Assembly: GCA_002104985.1 (NCBI GenBank) | Contig: MCGO01000035.1 | Span: 248,001-312,000 of the forward strand | Length of the DNA stretch: 64,000 nt | Direction of reading: 5' to 3' | Origin: Rhizoclosmatium globosum | Taxonomy: Eukaryota > Chytridiomycota > Chytridiomycetes > Chytridiales > Chytriomycetaceae | Part shown: piece by piece, positions 21,437 to 32,598 of the stretch | How positions within the stretch are numbered: position 1 is the first letter of the stretch | How the letters are laid out: each line of letters begins with the position of its first letter | Notes under the pieces: model-generated | Told to the model about the DNA's origin: nothing | The model's input: only the letters and a program-made list of their open reading frames with translations | Database searches by the model: none | Translations under genes and position numbers: made by a program

Positions 21437-21620
21437 TGTTTTTGGGTGTGAACTCTTTTATTCGTTATTTTATGGCGCTGTTACGCCGGGAAAACAATCA
21501 CTAAACGTATTCTTGGGGTGTTTTTTGGTGTGGTCTGAGGTTTGGTTGATATGCATTATTTCAATCTTACAAATCGTACACAAGTAGCTTGGTCGCTTTT
21601 CCTAAATAGTAGAGTGCTCT

Positions 21621-21785
21621 TCAGCGTGCAGGAACGAAGAAAATGTCCACCCAAGAAGCTGCATGGGTCACAGGTGGGAGGCTCACCTTGACGGGAACAC
21701 CAGAATGCGTCAACGGAGCACGCAAACCAGCTGCTTCTAACGCCTTATTCTTGCGATTGCGGAGATCTTTCTTTGTTTGAGGCAT
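21621..21785 (-). CDS. Small hypothetical protein (54 aa)
   Basis: An open frame on the minus strand starts MPQTKKDLRNRKNKALEAAG and ends FVPAR. Its N-terminus is strongly basic and helical. No family was recognised. The opposite strand also has a short open frame over the same bases (from the ATG at 21643), so strand choice rests on the more natural composition of this one. Low confidence. Confidence 0.3.
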   Translation of the reverse strand: MPQTKKDLRNRKNKALEAAGLRAPLTHSGVPVKVSLPPVTHAASWVDIFFVPAR

Positions 21786-21914
21786 TTGAATGAGTCGGTT
21801 TCGTGAGGAAAGGTGCCCACTTGTGCGATGCTTTTGTCAAGGAATCTGAAAAGAAAGAAAAGAGAGGACATTTATGAGTCATTCAGTTTAATGATAACTA
21901 CTATTAGAAATTCT

Positions 21915-22625
21915 TTATTCTATTCGATGAGACACGTAAAATACATTGAATCGCTTGCATTGTACGTTCGCATCTGATTCTCCCAACACACCTTCACCAA
22001 TCTCCTCCCTCTCGACAATAACTCTCCTGACAGCTAAATTATTCTCGATACATAAATTTTCAAATTCTTCTGCAAAGCAGCGATCCGGATCCACAATGAG
22101 TGCCTTTCCTGTCACAGGTGTCATCAGCGTTTTAAGCAAGCTAGCGATGGCTTTCACGGCACGAGAAAGGTATAAAACATCCGCTCCGATAACCAGATCA
22201 GCAGGAATAAATGTCTGTGACGGAGAAAACCAATTGAGGGTAGCCGTTGAACAGTTTTCTTGCAGATTATTCAAAGTTATCGCATCACTTGCATTTTGCA
22301 GAGACTCGGTTGATGCATCAGTGAGGACCACTTTGGCATTGGGAAGGAGTGTAGCAGCGGTAAGACCAGCCAAACCTCGGCCCGTGCCAAGTTCGAGGAT
22401 AGTTTGGATTGATGATGGATTGATGAAATCTTTTGGAGTGTCATTTGCAGCTTCAGTTGTAGGAGAAGGTATTGTTAACAGCCTATCAAGTTCTCTCGAA
22501 AGAACAATCCCAGAGTTCCATAGTTGATCCCATATCATTGCATTCTCTGTCTTTCCTATGGCTTGGGTAGCTTCAACGGATTGGCGAGTCGTTAGCAGGA
22601 CAGTGGTTCCGTTTGATAGCCACAT
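21915..22625 (-). CDS. METTL21-type protein methyltransferase
   Basis: Intronless, 236 aa. It has the seven-beta-strand SAM-binding fold of the Methyltransf_16 (METTL21/EFM) group: an N-terminal MIWDQLWNSGIVLSREL segment, motif I ILELGTGRGLAGLTAA, motif post-I KVVLTDAS with the acidic residue for the SAM ribose, and motif IV ADLVIGADVLYLS in place of the usual DxxY-type signature. Members methylate lysines of elongation factors and chaperones; the substrate here cannot be told. It starts 28 bp from the stop of the upstream gene on the same strand (DUF5522/PP-loop fusion). Confidence 0.8.
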   Translation of the reverse strand: MWLSNGTTVLLTTRQSVEATQAIGKTENAMIWDQLWNSGIVLSRELDRLLTIPSPTTEAANDTPKDFINPSSIQTILELGTGRGLAGLTAATLLPNAKVVLTDASTESLQNASDAITLNNLQENCSTATLNWFSPSQTFIPADLVIGADVLYLSRAVKAIASLLKTLMTPVTGKALIVDPDRCFAEEFENLCIENNLAVRRVIVEREEIGEGVLGESDANVQCKRFNVFYVSHRIE

Positions 22626-22653
22626 CCGATCTTTAAATGAACTTTATCCTTAT

Positions 22654-23962
22654 TTATTCAACATCTTTGTCCCACATATCCAAAAAGGATACTTTTGTAT
22701 GAAACTCTCCCCGCTCACCCATCAAATCCACAGTCTCTGGGAAATCACTTCTCTCAACCAACGACTTAGTGTACCGCACATTTCCTTCATCATCCTTCTC
22801 CAATCCTTCATCATTAACCCATTTTTTCATGACTTCATTCTCCATTGCAGAGAACGAGATCCGAATTTCATACTCTTCACACAATTCCCACAACCTCGGC
22901 ATCAGATTCTTCTGAAAGTCTAATTCAAAGAGGGGAAATCGGCATGGATACAAGTTACTGAATGACGACTCTCGCCACGCCCTGATATCCTCAAGGAACA
23001 AGTCTCCGAAAACAAGGTATTGGATTGTGCTCGATTTACTCGAATCAAGAGCACTCATTTCTCGAGATAACTGCTCCAATGCGTCCGTGATTGTCTTAAT
23101 GTACGTTTCGTTCTTGGAATCAGCTCCACGAGGCACCAAAAGCAATGGCAGGTTGAGACATGAGGATTGTGCTGAAATATCACCAATGGAGATATTCTGG
23201 ATTGGAACCTTTGAGGTTTCTGCATCAAACGTTGTGAGAAGAACGATGGAAGCTTTCGGGCCAGCGTTTTGAAGGAGGGTTGAGAGGGTGAGGAAAGAAT
23301 CCTTTCCACCAGACCAGAAAAGAACAATTAAACCATCCGCAGATTCAAACTCTTGTTTCGATGAAAAGCGGGAGTCTGGAAGAGTTGTGATTGTTGTGGA
23401 GTTGCGAATGGAATCGAGAGTTCCTTTCTTTGTTGCGGACGGTTTTAGGAATACAGGAGACTTGATTTTGTTCTTTCTGCGAGTGGAGTCTTTTACTCTG
23501 GAGTGGCCATATGGACAGTGGCGACATGCATTTCCCTGTGGTTTTGGGGGTGAGATTCAAGGGGGAAACATGAACCAACTCTTACACAACACTCCTGCTT
23601 CTCCTTCAAGTACCAGGCAGTCATGACAGAGTAGCCAGTCGCAGGATCGTCATACATTTGCTGTTTGGCAGCACATGCCGCAGTGTGAGCTTCCTCAATC
23701 TCAACATCAAAGTTACGCTTTTTTGGAGGAGCTGGTTCTTCTTCCTTGAGCTTCTTGGCTTCTTCCTTTGATTCCACGGCAGTAACAGTTGATGAATCGA
23801 CAGACGAATCTTCCCTCTTTCTCTGTTATACATCACCCAATTGCAAGTTAGACTGCATCTTCTCAGAAAACATTGCTATTGGTATCATACCTTATTAATA
23901 CTATCTTTCGCATTGTCCGTGGACGTTTGTAGGCTTTGATCGGTATCCGAGGTGCTGACCAT
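22654..23962 (-). CDS. DUF5522 domain fused to a PP-loop ATP pyrophosphatase
   Basis: Exons 23962-23891, 23822-23586 and 23535-22654 (introns 68 and 50 nt), 444 aa. After an acidic/lysine-rich start, residues about 70-115 read YSVMTAWYLKEKQECC then GNACRHCPYGH across the second intron. This is the Cys-rich signature of DUF5522. A basic linker leads to VLFWSGGKDSFLTLSTLL, the SGGxDS ATP-binding loop of N-type ATP pyrophosphatases, followed by IVLLTTFDAET, LLLVPRGAD, LVFGDLFLEDIRAWRES and CRFPLFELD, which is the layout of diphthine-ammonia ligase (DPH6)-related proteins. The EGNVRYTKSL and EFHTKVSF strands complete the fold. A tRNA or protein amidation/modification role is possible, with the Cys motif as a metal or substrate clamp; this is inference. 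Confidence 0.78.
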
Positions 23963-24030
23963 CTTGATTTTGGACAAACAAAAACACATGAAAGGGAATC
24001 AGTATTTCAAAATACTTCATTCATATCAGA

Positions 24031-25552
24031 TTACTTTGGCAATGGTTCCCCAAATGTCTCCTTCAATGTATCTTCACTTCCATTAACTGGCTCATTCTCT
24101 TTCTCTCGTTGTTCTTCTATTAGTCCCTTCACAAACTGCAAGCACGCATTTCCTTGATCTATATCAGTGAAATCAACGCTCTGAAAGTTACATCTTGGGT
24201 CACAGCATAGCAGTTTGACGTTATCCAAGAATCCAAAAAGAACGGCATCCCGTAGACCAGACGAAGGGTTACATCGTCCATCATGCAAAAGAATACATAA
24301 GATAGATGTATATCCTCGATTACACGCAATCCGAAGCAATTCATCTGATGGAATCACCCTCGAATCAGAAAGTAGTTGTTCAACAATCAGTGCGTGATTA
24401 TTCTCACACGCTTTTCGCAGGCAAGTTTCAGTCGGCGAACAACGAGGATCCATCAGAAGATGGTTCACAATATTCAGGTGTCCGTGTTCACAAGCAAGGT
24501 TTAGACATACGTTTTCAGAAACGGATGGATCCACGAATGGATGCATGAGAAGAGCGACAAGGGCTTCGAAATGACCGTTTGTGCATGTAAGACGCAGCGG
24601 AAGGTTGTTGCGAGAACATGGATCAATGGAGGGATGTGTGAGAAGGAGACGGATCATTTCTGTGTGTCCGTGTTCAGCGGCTTTTACGATAGCGTAATTA
24701 TCTTGAGCCGCGGGATTTGTGCTGGCATGGAATAGTAAGAGTTTGGCACAGGAAATGTGGTTATGTTCACAGGCACGACGGAATGCTGAATGTGAATTTG
24801 TTGCTGCGTCTGTTCGGGAGTCGGAGAGAAGTAAGGAAAGCGATTCTGGGTGGCCATGGCGAGATGCCAGGCGTAATGAGGCGTTGTTGTTTGCGGATGG
24901 ATTGATTTTAGGATGCTGAAGGAGAAGTGTAAGGACGTTTGTGTGTCCGTACTTTGCAGCCAGCTGGAATGTACGGCAGTTATTAAGGGAAGGGTCCACT
25001 TTCAAATTCGTTAGATATCAGAAAGGTTATGACTAAGAAGGAATCACCTTTCTCTAGTAAAAGTGGAACAGCATCAGCGTGCCCGAAACGGCAAACCCAT
25101 GAGAAAACTACATTCCAAGATAGTTTCGCACACGGTTTCGATGAGGTAATGAGCTTCTCGTTTTCGTGTGCAATCAATAGTTGGACCAGATGTGCAGCTT
25201 CCCTACCAGACGACAATTTGAGAAGGGCAAAGACTTCGACATGAGATGGCTTTGAAACTGGTGCAAATTCGACAAACAGTTCTCTAAGAAGTGCAGCTTT
25301 GTACGAAAGCGGAATACTGTCAAACTCAGGAGCCACAGTCCGGGCCACCAGTTTGAGAGCGGCTCCCCGAGAAACAATGTCTTTAGTCACGTACTTGAGG
25401 ACTTGTCTGCGTACGTGGATCAGGGCAAAGCGGAGGTCGAGCAGAATAGCTGAGAATACTCGCGAAAGAAGGAGCACGCGGCCAATGCTGATTCCAAGGG
25501 GTAATTCACACAGAATCTGCATAATCGTTTCAACTGGAAGCTGTTGGAGCAT
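24031..25552 (-). CDS. F-box-like protein with ankyrin-type repeats
   Basis: Exons 25552-25048 and 24998-24031 (49-nt intron), 490 aa. The start MLQQLPVETIMQILCELPLG resembles the first helices of an F-box, which would bind Skp1 of an SCF ubiquitin ligase. Residues from about 150 to 450 form about ten repeats of the pattern aLrlAsrhGHpEslslLLsdsRtdpa, which are ankyrin-like with a DPR/DPS insertion between repeats. They are typical of large ankyrin families in chytrid genomes. The repeats were probably amplified within the gene. The upstream in-frame region before 25552 is open but lacks another good start. Confidence 0.75.
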
Positions 25553-25831
25553 TGTGTTTGGGTAATTATCTGTCAATGAGTGGAGTTTGTTGCCACGTTT
25601 TTCTGATACTTCCAAAAACAGACACAAGATCAATTCTCGTGTTGGATTGTGTACTTTTGGTATGGAAGTGCGTACTTTTTGCCCACCCAAAATGTACTCT
25701 CCTCACCCACCAAACCACTGCCACCGCCCTACCAGCGCATCAGCCTTCCTTCTAGAAGCTTCGCTATATTTGGAACACAGCAAAGTATATAAGTGGTATC
25801 TTTTTCCAACCAAGAAGTCACCTCAATACTC

Positions 25832-26863
25832 ATGAACGTCAACTTGTTCCCTATCATAGTGCACGGCTCTGACTCTGAAACTGACAGTGGTGAATCGACT
25901 TCGACGGATGTCAATATTCAGGAACTGACTGCAGATGCATTTCTCATTCCGTCTCTCTCATCCCCTCACATCGTGGACTCAAACCAAAGGATTGTTCCGC
26001 CACAAGTTACTCGATATCTTCTTGGGCATCAAATGCGCGATTCATTAATGAAGAAGACTCTCCATGGACCTGATGGTCTGGTTGTTATTGCGAAGTCGTT
26101 GGGAGTTCAAACGTCCATAAGTAAGGATGAGATGGTTCAAAGCATCTGCGACATAATGGATAGCTACAATGACGTTTTTGAAGCTGCCGGCCCACATCTC
26201 TTCTTCGGTTTTGATTCAGGATGGACCAACGCTTCTTGTGTCGTTTCTGTTTTACATAGGGCTCACTTGATGGTGATCTCAGTCTTTGAAAAAGACCTTA
26301 GTGCTGTCTCAAGACGGCTTCATGCTCGTAATGTTAATGATTGGGTGGATGAAATCTTCGCTTCGATTCCAGTTCAGTATGCTTTTTCCAAACGCGTCGT
26401 TTTTGTGGAATCTCAATCGTTTCGAGCCAATAGAAAGTTGGCCAAAGGACTTGTTGGAACAAACTTGACAGAGATGGCGCTCTTAACAAGACTGGAACTC
26501 AATCACAAGGATGCAGTATTTTCGACCAGTGCGAGTATTGTCTCAAAACACTTCAAATTATCCGCAGCTTCTAAAACACCTCGCAATGTAAGTAACGTAT
26601 GTTTTGAGTGGTTGTCTGACTTTTTGGTGTAGCCGAACGAGAAAGCTCATGCGTACGAGGATCGACTCCGCCGTATCAAGAAAAAGAATGCAAAAAAGGC
26701 CGTTTATAGGTTGTGGCGTGAAAAGCGGTTCAGTTATAAGGCAAAGGGGGCTGTCTCGTCACTCTCGCACGATGTTTGCGACTCCATTTTGATAGTTCTG
26801 AGTGGAGTTGAGCATTATACTGCTGCTAAAGCACTTGCCGTTGTGGAATCAGATGATGCGTGA
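25832..26863 (+). CDS. Cce1/Ydc2-type mitochondrial Holliday junction resolvase
   Basis: Exons 25832-26587 and 26633-26863 (45-nt intron with GTAAGT donor), 328 aa. The RNase H-like (RuvC superfamily) catalytic residues sit in LFFGFDSGWTNASCV (first Asp), RVVFVESQSFRANRK (Glu) and SLSHDVCDSILIVLSG (Asp). Between them lies ARIKKKNAKKAVYRLW-type basic sequence (RRIKKKNAKKAVYRLW), a mark of fungal Cce1/Ydc2. An upstream LAKSLG...SKDEMVQSICDIM segment fits a SAP-like DNA-binding helix pair, as in yeast Cce1. The family resolves four-way junctions during mitochondrial DNA segregation. No clear mitochondrial presequence is seen at the chosen start; a short acidic N-terminus is present instead. Confidence 0.78.
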
Positions 26864-26896
26864 ATTACTTTATTTTGCTCTTAAATATTCTTTTTA

Positions 26897-28504
26897 TTAA
26901 TGTTGTCGTGAATAAGGATTAGTTCCTCTCTTTGAATATTGTGGTCCGCAATTACAATCTCTTCCGCAGCTAACGCATTTGTCCAAGTATTTGAAAGCTT
27001 TGTTCATCAATTGTTCTCGAGGAATAGGAACAACATCATACAATCCATGCAAATACCGAACAATGGTCATGTTATCATAATCCAAAGACCATCCGCCCCA
27101 CTCGCAGATGGCACTCAAGCCCCAACGACGTTCATTAAGAAGATACTGAGTTCCCCCACGACGGAAACTGTGAGTACCATACAGACTCCACTCCAGACCA
27201 ACATCTTTCAATACGTTTTTGAAGAAACTGATAAAAGTACCTCTTGCCATTTTTGTGCTTTTTAACGTCTGGTTATCAGATGCCACAGTCTTAAATAGAT
27301 GTCCAGCAGTTTCTGCACCCACAAAAGAAATCCAACGCAAGTAAGCGGAAACAGCGCATAGATGTCGATCAAAGTTATCCATCCATAAATAGTACGGCTT
27401 GATTCCACCTTCTTGATGAGTTTTTCGAGTCACAAGGCATACTTCCAATCGAAAGCTATCCATTTCAAATGAAAGCTCGCGGCCAGACTCCCTGGCAAAC
27501 CGAATAGCATCGCCAAGATAATAAAAATCATTTGATCCTTTTAAACAGACTTGAACTCGTATGTTTTCCATTTGTAGCTCCAAAAACTCTTCACATCGTA
27601 AAAGGCACAAAAACCCAAGAAGACAACCAAGCTTTTTTAATTTAGAAATACTTAAAAACAAACTAGTCGCTCACATATAATTCAGATGAAAGTGCATCAC
27701 CAAGACCGTGACGTGTTTCAGTGGAGTTTGTTCGATGAAGAACAATTCTTTCAGCATCAGACGTCAAATATTCGTGGATCTTCCTCAAGTCTTGGGAAGT
27801 AATTGCTCTGACTGAGGCTGAAATGTCGCCTTTCGATATTTTGTGTCTTCGCAAACCCGCCATATAGTCTTTTACAGTTTGAGACAAAGCAGGATTCCCT
27901 TTGACTTGTCTTGTGCTTGGATTAATTTCCCAACTTCCCAACTCTTTCTTTCGGTAATAAAAGCTTATTGCAGATCGGACACCATTAGCGATTGAATACT
28001 GGAGTTATAATTAATATGAGCATCAATATGAAATATCAATAGACTCACACTTAGGCCCTTACAGCCAATAAGTCTTCCATTTGCGTCCTTTGAATCTTTA
28101 TCTTCACATTGGAGTGCAATGTATTTGCGAATAAGCAATGGAGTGTTGATGGTTGGATTGTCAAGATCATGCTCAGGGGCTACAGACTCAGTCCATTCCT
28201 TGAACTTTTGAAACGTATTCTGGTACATCTTATTCGTGTCTCTCTTGCGAGCATTATTTGTACTGTCATCAACAAGGGCTTCCAAGGCGGAAATCCCATC
28301 AGAAGTCAAAACGTCGCTTGTTTCTTCTAGACTCCCCCCACGAAGTCTCAATGGAACTTCCCAATCAGGGACACTTGGTCCTTGATCCAATGATTCCAAA
28401 AAGCTGCTGTATTCCTCAAAAAAAGGCTGCTCTCTGGAAAGGTTGTCTTCCTCTGCGATTGCTGCCTGGTTTTGAAGAACGGCAATGTCGTCAGGTGAGA
28501 GCAT
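26897..28504 (-). CDS. Tyrosine recombinase (Crypton-like)
   Basis: Exons 28504-28049, 27998-27675 and 27631-26897 (introns 50 and 43 nt), 504 aa from the first ATG; the frame stays open upstream to about 28606, so a further 5' exon is possible. The N-terminal SAM-like domain (YQNTFQKFKEWTESV ... LLIRKYIALQC) precedes a catalytic domain with the first Arg in LLGFLCLLRCEEFLELQ, the HxxR box in YGTHSFRRGGTQYLL, the Trp in CEWGGWS, and the nucleophile in TIVRYLHG. This pattern is that of eukaryotic tyrosine recombinases of mobile elements such as Cryptons. The C-terminus has an unusual Cys cluster (CVSCGRDCNC). It is divergent from, and almost overlaps, the gene at 28610. Confidence 0.82.
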
Positions 28505-28609
28505 ATAGGGAGATTCTGTAGAAGGTTTTTCCAAAGCTGTGAGGCGTACTGGTGTTTCAATGTGTTTCAGATTTCTCACTTCTGTCTTTGTTCCTATTGT
28601 TGCCAAAAG

Positions 28610-31128
28610 ATGGACGACACAACTCGAGCCATCGAAACACTTATTCGTGAATCCTCTGAAGTTTGTAGAGCAATCTATTCTTCTTTCGCAACTTACAAAT
28701 AGTAAGGGTTTGACTCTTCAAGAAATAGCGCACAATGATAAGTTCAGGAGGGTGCAAACTAAAGATATTCAACAGAAAATTAATCTCTTGAGATCAAAAG
28801 CTAGTTCTTCTTTTATTTAGTTTTACTTGCATTTTGGTAATGTTTGATGTTACAGGGTCGCATCACCCAACAAAAAAACTCGGTGCCGCCACGTTTCATA
28901 CATGACAACAGATCGTTACATGCAGTCATCACTGACGTGTTTCTTTCAGCAACAGAGTCACCTCGCATGATGGGAGACGAGAATTGGGGATCAAAACGCG
29001 CATTGACCAGCGAGAATGACGATAATTCTGACGAAGACACTGAAGCTGAGGAGAATAACAGAAGCGACAAAACAACTGAAGAGGAAGATAGAGACGAGGA
29101 AGAAGATCATGACAGAGTCAATGACGACGACTTTGAAAACAATGTTGATGCAGATAATGGTGACAGGGAAAGGCAGCTTGAAAGTGGAGAAGAGGAAAAC
29201 GAATCAGAGAAATCATTGAACCAACAGCAAGTGACAGGGAGACAAAGAACTAGAACCCAAGAGTTAGAAATAATTGCGGAACAGTGTTTGACGAACCGAA
29301 TTGAGCTGATACCTTCCAACGTCTTACTGCAAGTAATTAAATCAAAAAAGAGCACCGAAAAAATTGAGCGCACGTTGGAACAGTGCAATGGAGTTCAGCT
29401 CAAGAAATGGGCAAGTGACTGTTGCAAATCAAGGAGACGATTGCGAAATGGAAAGAGCTTCCAAAACAGTTTGGTTGAAGGTAATTTGCAAGTACATATT
29501 CCTTCCTGACATAGCAATAGAACAGCGCGCATATATCAAGCTATTTTTGGAAGTCAGACACGCAGATATGAATCGTGAAGGAACCATATGGAAACCAGGG
29601 CCCAATCTGACAGAACAAGTGGAATTGCTCTCAATAGACACAGATGAGATTGCAACAATTGAGCCAATAAATACTGCGATAGAGAACCATTGGTTGCAAA
29701 AGATTGGAAAGCAACCTTCGTCTAAAAAGGCAGCAGTTCGTCATAGTAAAAAGCCTAAACACAAATTGGTGAACATTCATTCTTTGGGAAGTTTCAGAAG
29801 TCGGCGAGAAAATAATACTCTCGAGGGCAAAATGCGAAAGGACTCACAATGGGGAGTTTCCATCGACCAAAGAAGTAGTGACGAAATAATAGGGTTGAAT
29901 GGATTGGCCGAAGTATTTAGGAGTCAGGGCTACAAGTTTGTGGCGCCCGAAAGCAATCCCCGAGAAGATAGCGAACCACCAGAACACGAATCAAGAGCTA
30001 CCAACGTGAACACAACTATTATTAACTTTACTTTCAATAGTGACAAGAGTGGACGCGTCGTAACAGCATCTCAACATATTCCGCAAACAGCCGCCATAAA
30101 TACTGTTGAGGACGTTGAGAGTGATCACGACAGTGACAAAGAATCTACAGAAACTGATTTTGAGTTAGCAATCTCTGGGATAACATACAAAGTGAAAGAG
30201 AGTCACCTCGTTAAACCAAGGTTTGAACATGACTTCAGCAAAACTTCCAACAACAGTATGCCGCAATTACAGCGATTGTATCAAAATTGGTTTAATGCGT
30301 CAGAGGAAATGAAGCGCAGCAAGACACTGTTTTTGTTTCATGCAAACGAGGAGCGGAAGTCAGTTCCATCAAATCAAGGTAAGCCGAGCCAGCCTGCTAT
30401 TCAATCGAATGTAATCGAATGTTACAGTCAATTCGACAACTGTACATATCCCATTTGCCAGTGAGCGTGTTCTGATGAGGAATGTAAAGAAGCGCAAGAC
30501 ACTTTGGTCGGAACAAAAAGAGAGAAACCTCCAAATATGGGAAGACGTAGTGCGCTTGATTGACAGTGACGGGGGTTGGGATGCATTTGCATTGAAACAT
30601 GAGCAGATCCCTAATATATCAGACATGCGAACTCGGGCAGCAAACATTCGCAAAAAGAGAGCAGCGAGTGTCCCTGATTTGATAAACGATGAGATCCGAC
30701 GACGGCTGAGACAGGTTGCTTACATCCATAACGAAAAATACGAAACTAGGCTGAGTTGGGAGGAGTATTGTCTGAGCCAAAGAGACCTTCATAACAAAAA
30801 TACTCCGGCTAGGGGAGGAAACAAAGTTAAAACTATGATGGCAATAAGCAAACAGTGGAGATTACGTTACAACTGGCCTTCAAAGGAAGATATGACCGCA
30901 ACTCATGCAACCCAAAAAAAGAAAGCTGAAGCGCTCTCAGAAGAGGGCCGTTATAGTCCGCAATATGGAGGAGCAGGAAATCGACAGGAGATTGATGGAG
31001 TGGTGCATTATGCAGATGGGTCAGTATTTTGGGTGAACGAGGAGGACGGAAATGAGGAAGTCATGGCTGTTCCGAGCTATGAAGCACACAATCTGACAGT
31101 AGAGTGCATCAATAAGTTGAGTGAATAA
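28610..31128 (+). CDS. Acidic coiled/Myb-like protein beside the recombinase, function unknown
   Basis: The ATG at 28610 begins MDDTTRAIETLIRES. A frame change near 28660 leads to LTLQEIAHNDKFRRVQTKDI, and an intron of uncertain limits ends at 28855. The main body runs through an Asp/Glu-rich region (28990-29220), a switch near 29480-29520 (a short intron ending at 29518 fits) and a 49-nt intron at 30379-30427. The C-terminal part has TLWSEQKERNLQIWEDVVRL, a Myb/SANT-like helix pattern, and a basic stretch that could bind DNA. No family was recognised. Its start is about 100 bp from that of the recombinase in divergent orientation, so both may belong to one element. The early frame problem suggests partial decay or unresolved splicing. 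Confidence 0.5.
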
Positions 31129-31985
31129 AATCGAACAATGAGTAGCGTAGTTTCAGTGTTGTTTAAAAGGTTGGCGAACATGGATGGAGAGAGCTCGCAC
31201 ATTACCTGTCAGCACAATGAAGCATCGATGAGCTGCTATTCAAAGACGTTGTTGGCCGACCGGTTCGTTGGGCCGGGATACCCAACCTGGTCAAATGGAA
31301 CCATTTTGGCTACCATTTTGCACATAGCACAATCGTCCACAACGCATTTTCCTCGATATTATCATTTAGCGCCATAAAATCAAAGAATCTTGTCGTCATC
31401 CATGATTTTATCCATTCCTTCATATAGTTCGTTTGGAAAATACGACTTTTCTTCAAAGTGCAAGGATGGGGTTCGAACACAGGATTTCGGTAGGTCAAAA
31501 AGTAGGGCTACAAGCAGCGTGCAATACAACTACACTATCTCACGACACTTTAAACCGATTTCTTCTTTTTATAATGTTATATACGTATCGTTCTGGGAAA
31601 ATGAGCGCGGATTATGATGTTTGGCGTTGCTTACAGCCTTTTTGGTTTTCACCTATTAGCTAAGTATAGCAGTACTTACCAAAAGTACGGGAGTATTGTA
31701 CTACCAAAAAATTGTTGTTTGGTTGAATATGTATGTAGGGGGGGTCTAAGTTTCAGAGTACCGTACTTTTGGTATGTTTGACCAGACAGCGGTCAAAGTA
31801 GCCAGTTTTGAGGTGCTATAGGTCTTCTTATGGGTATATAAGCATTAGATGGTGTTTATTTGATTCGCTCCTGCGGTGCAGGGCCTCGACATCCATTGTT
31901 CTTTTCCTTCTGTTGGGCACTTTGTCAAATTTTCACCCCCCTCCATACAGTAGTACGGGACTCTCTTGAGGTATTTTTTAATTCA
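31129..31985. other. Intergenic region with tRNA-like sequence and palindromic words
   Basis: About 850 bp without a supported protein gene. Apart from the tRNA-like stretch it holds an imperfect inverted repeat around 31668-31715 (agtacttaccaaaagtac and gtattgtactaccaaaa) and another copy of gtacttttggtatg at 31763-31776. The 31770-31985 part is presumably the promoter of the gene at 31986. Confidence 0.4.
31460..31544 (-). tRNA. Degenerate tRNA-like sequence (A and B boxes)
   Basis: On the minus strand TAGTGTAGTTG matches a Pol III A box and GTTCGAACCCC a B box at normal spacing for a tRNA with a long variable arm. The D stem (GTGT/GCAC) pairs. The acceptor stem, T stem and anticodon stem have several mismatches, so no anticodon can be assigned. 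It is best read as a tRNA pseudogene or a tRNA-derived short interspersed element. Confidence 0.45.
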
Positions 31986-32598
31986 ATGGACCACCTTTTT
32001 GCCCTTCCATCATCGACTGAGGATCAAGCTCACTCGCACGAAATCCTGCACATTCACACTGCGCATCGTACCGTGAATGCCCTTGCTGCGGTTACCACTG
32101 TTGGAATCTTTGCCCGAAAGCTGATTGCGAAGAACACTCCGCCCTTGGGCGCCTCGCTTTTGCGTGGAAATGCCGTGGCGGTTCTGCTTGGTATCACTGG
32201 TGGAGCCGTTCTCACCGAGCTCAAGGTAAATATGTGGTGTAATTGGGCGATGTATAGTGCGCTACTCCCTGCCACATATGGCTTACTCATCCATCTTACT
32301 CTGATTCGATCATTAGATGCAAGACAAGGCTCCAATTGAATGGCAGGATCGTGCCTGGAGAATCCTCCAGAACAAGGGCCAGAATGAGATTGATGTCTGG
32401 TCAGCGGCCGGTGCAACTGCTGGATTCACTCTCTTTGGATTGACCACTGGAAAGAAGGGGGGATTCTTGGTTCGCTCGTTGGGAGGTGTTGGTTTGGGAT
32501 CCGTTATTGGAATCGCTTCCCTTTTCGCCTACAAGAAGGCTGACGAGTTCGGATACGTTGATGAGCTCAAGAAGCAGTGGAAGCAGGCTCAACAGTAG
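31986..32598 (+). CDS. Small membrane protein with glycine-zipper segments
   Basis: Exons 31986-32225 and 32317-32598 (91-nt intron), 173 aa. The N-terminus has a His-rich stretch (HSHEILHIHTAHRTVN). Four hydrophobic segments follow; GNAVAVLLGITGGAVL and GGFLVRSLGGVGLGSVIGIA are rich in small residues and could pack as glycine zippers, as in Tim17-like or other mitochondrial/ER membrane proteins. The C-terminus is a charged helix (YVDELKKQWKQAQQ). I do not recognise the family. An organellar location is a guess from the composition. Confidence 0.65.

Larger units (their letters stand above)
26897..31128. mobile_element. Candidate two-gene tyrosine-recombinase module
   Basis: The recombinase and the acidic/Myb-like gene are divergent around a compact centre. 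A recombinase of this type with no host role known argues that the pair is, or was, mobile. I could not find flanking direct or inverted repeats at the outer ends, so boundaries are only the coding limits. Confidence 0.4.

Noticed and set aside
21643..21780. Plus-strand small frame starting MSTQEAAWVTGG
   Set aside because: It overlaps the minus-strand 54-aa frame and has no better support; only one was listed, at low confidence.
25651..31776. Exact 14-mer gtacttttggtatg at 25651-25664 and 31763-31776 as flanking direct repeats of the recombinase module
   Set aside because: Several 14-mer matches are expected by chance in 64 kb, the interval would include the Cce1-like gene, and there is no longer matching sequence around them.
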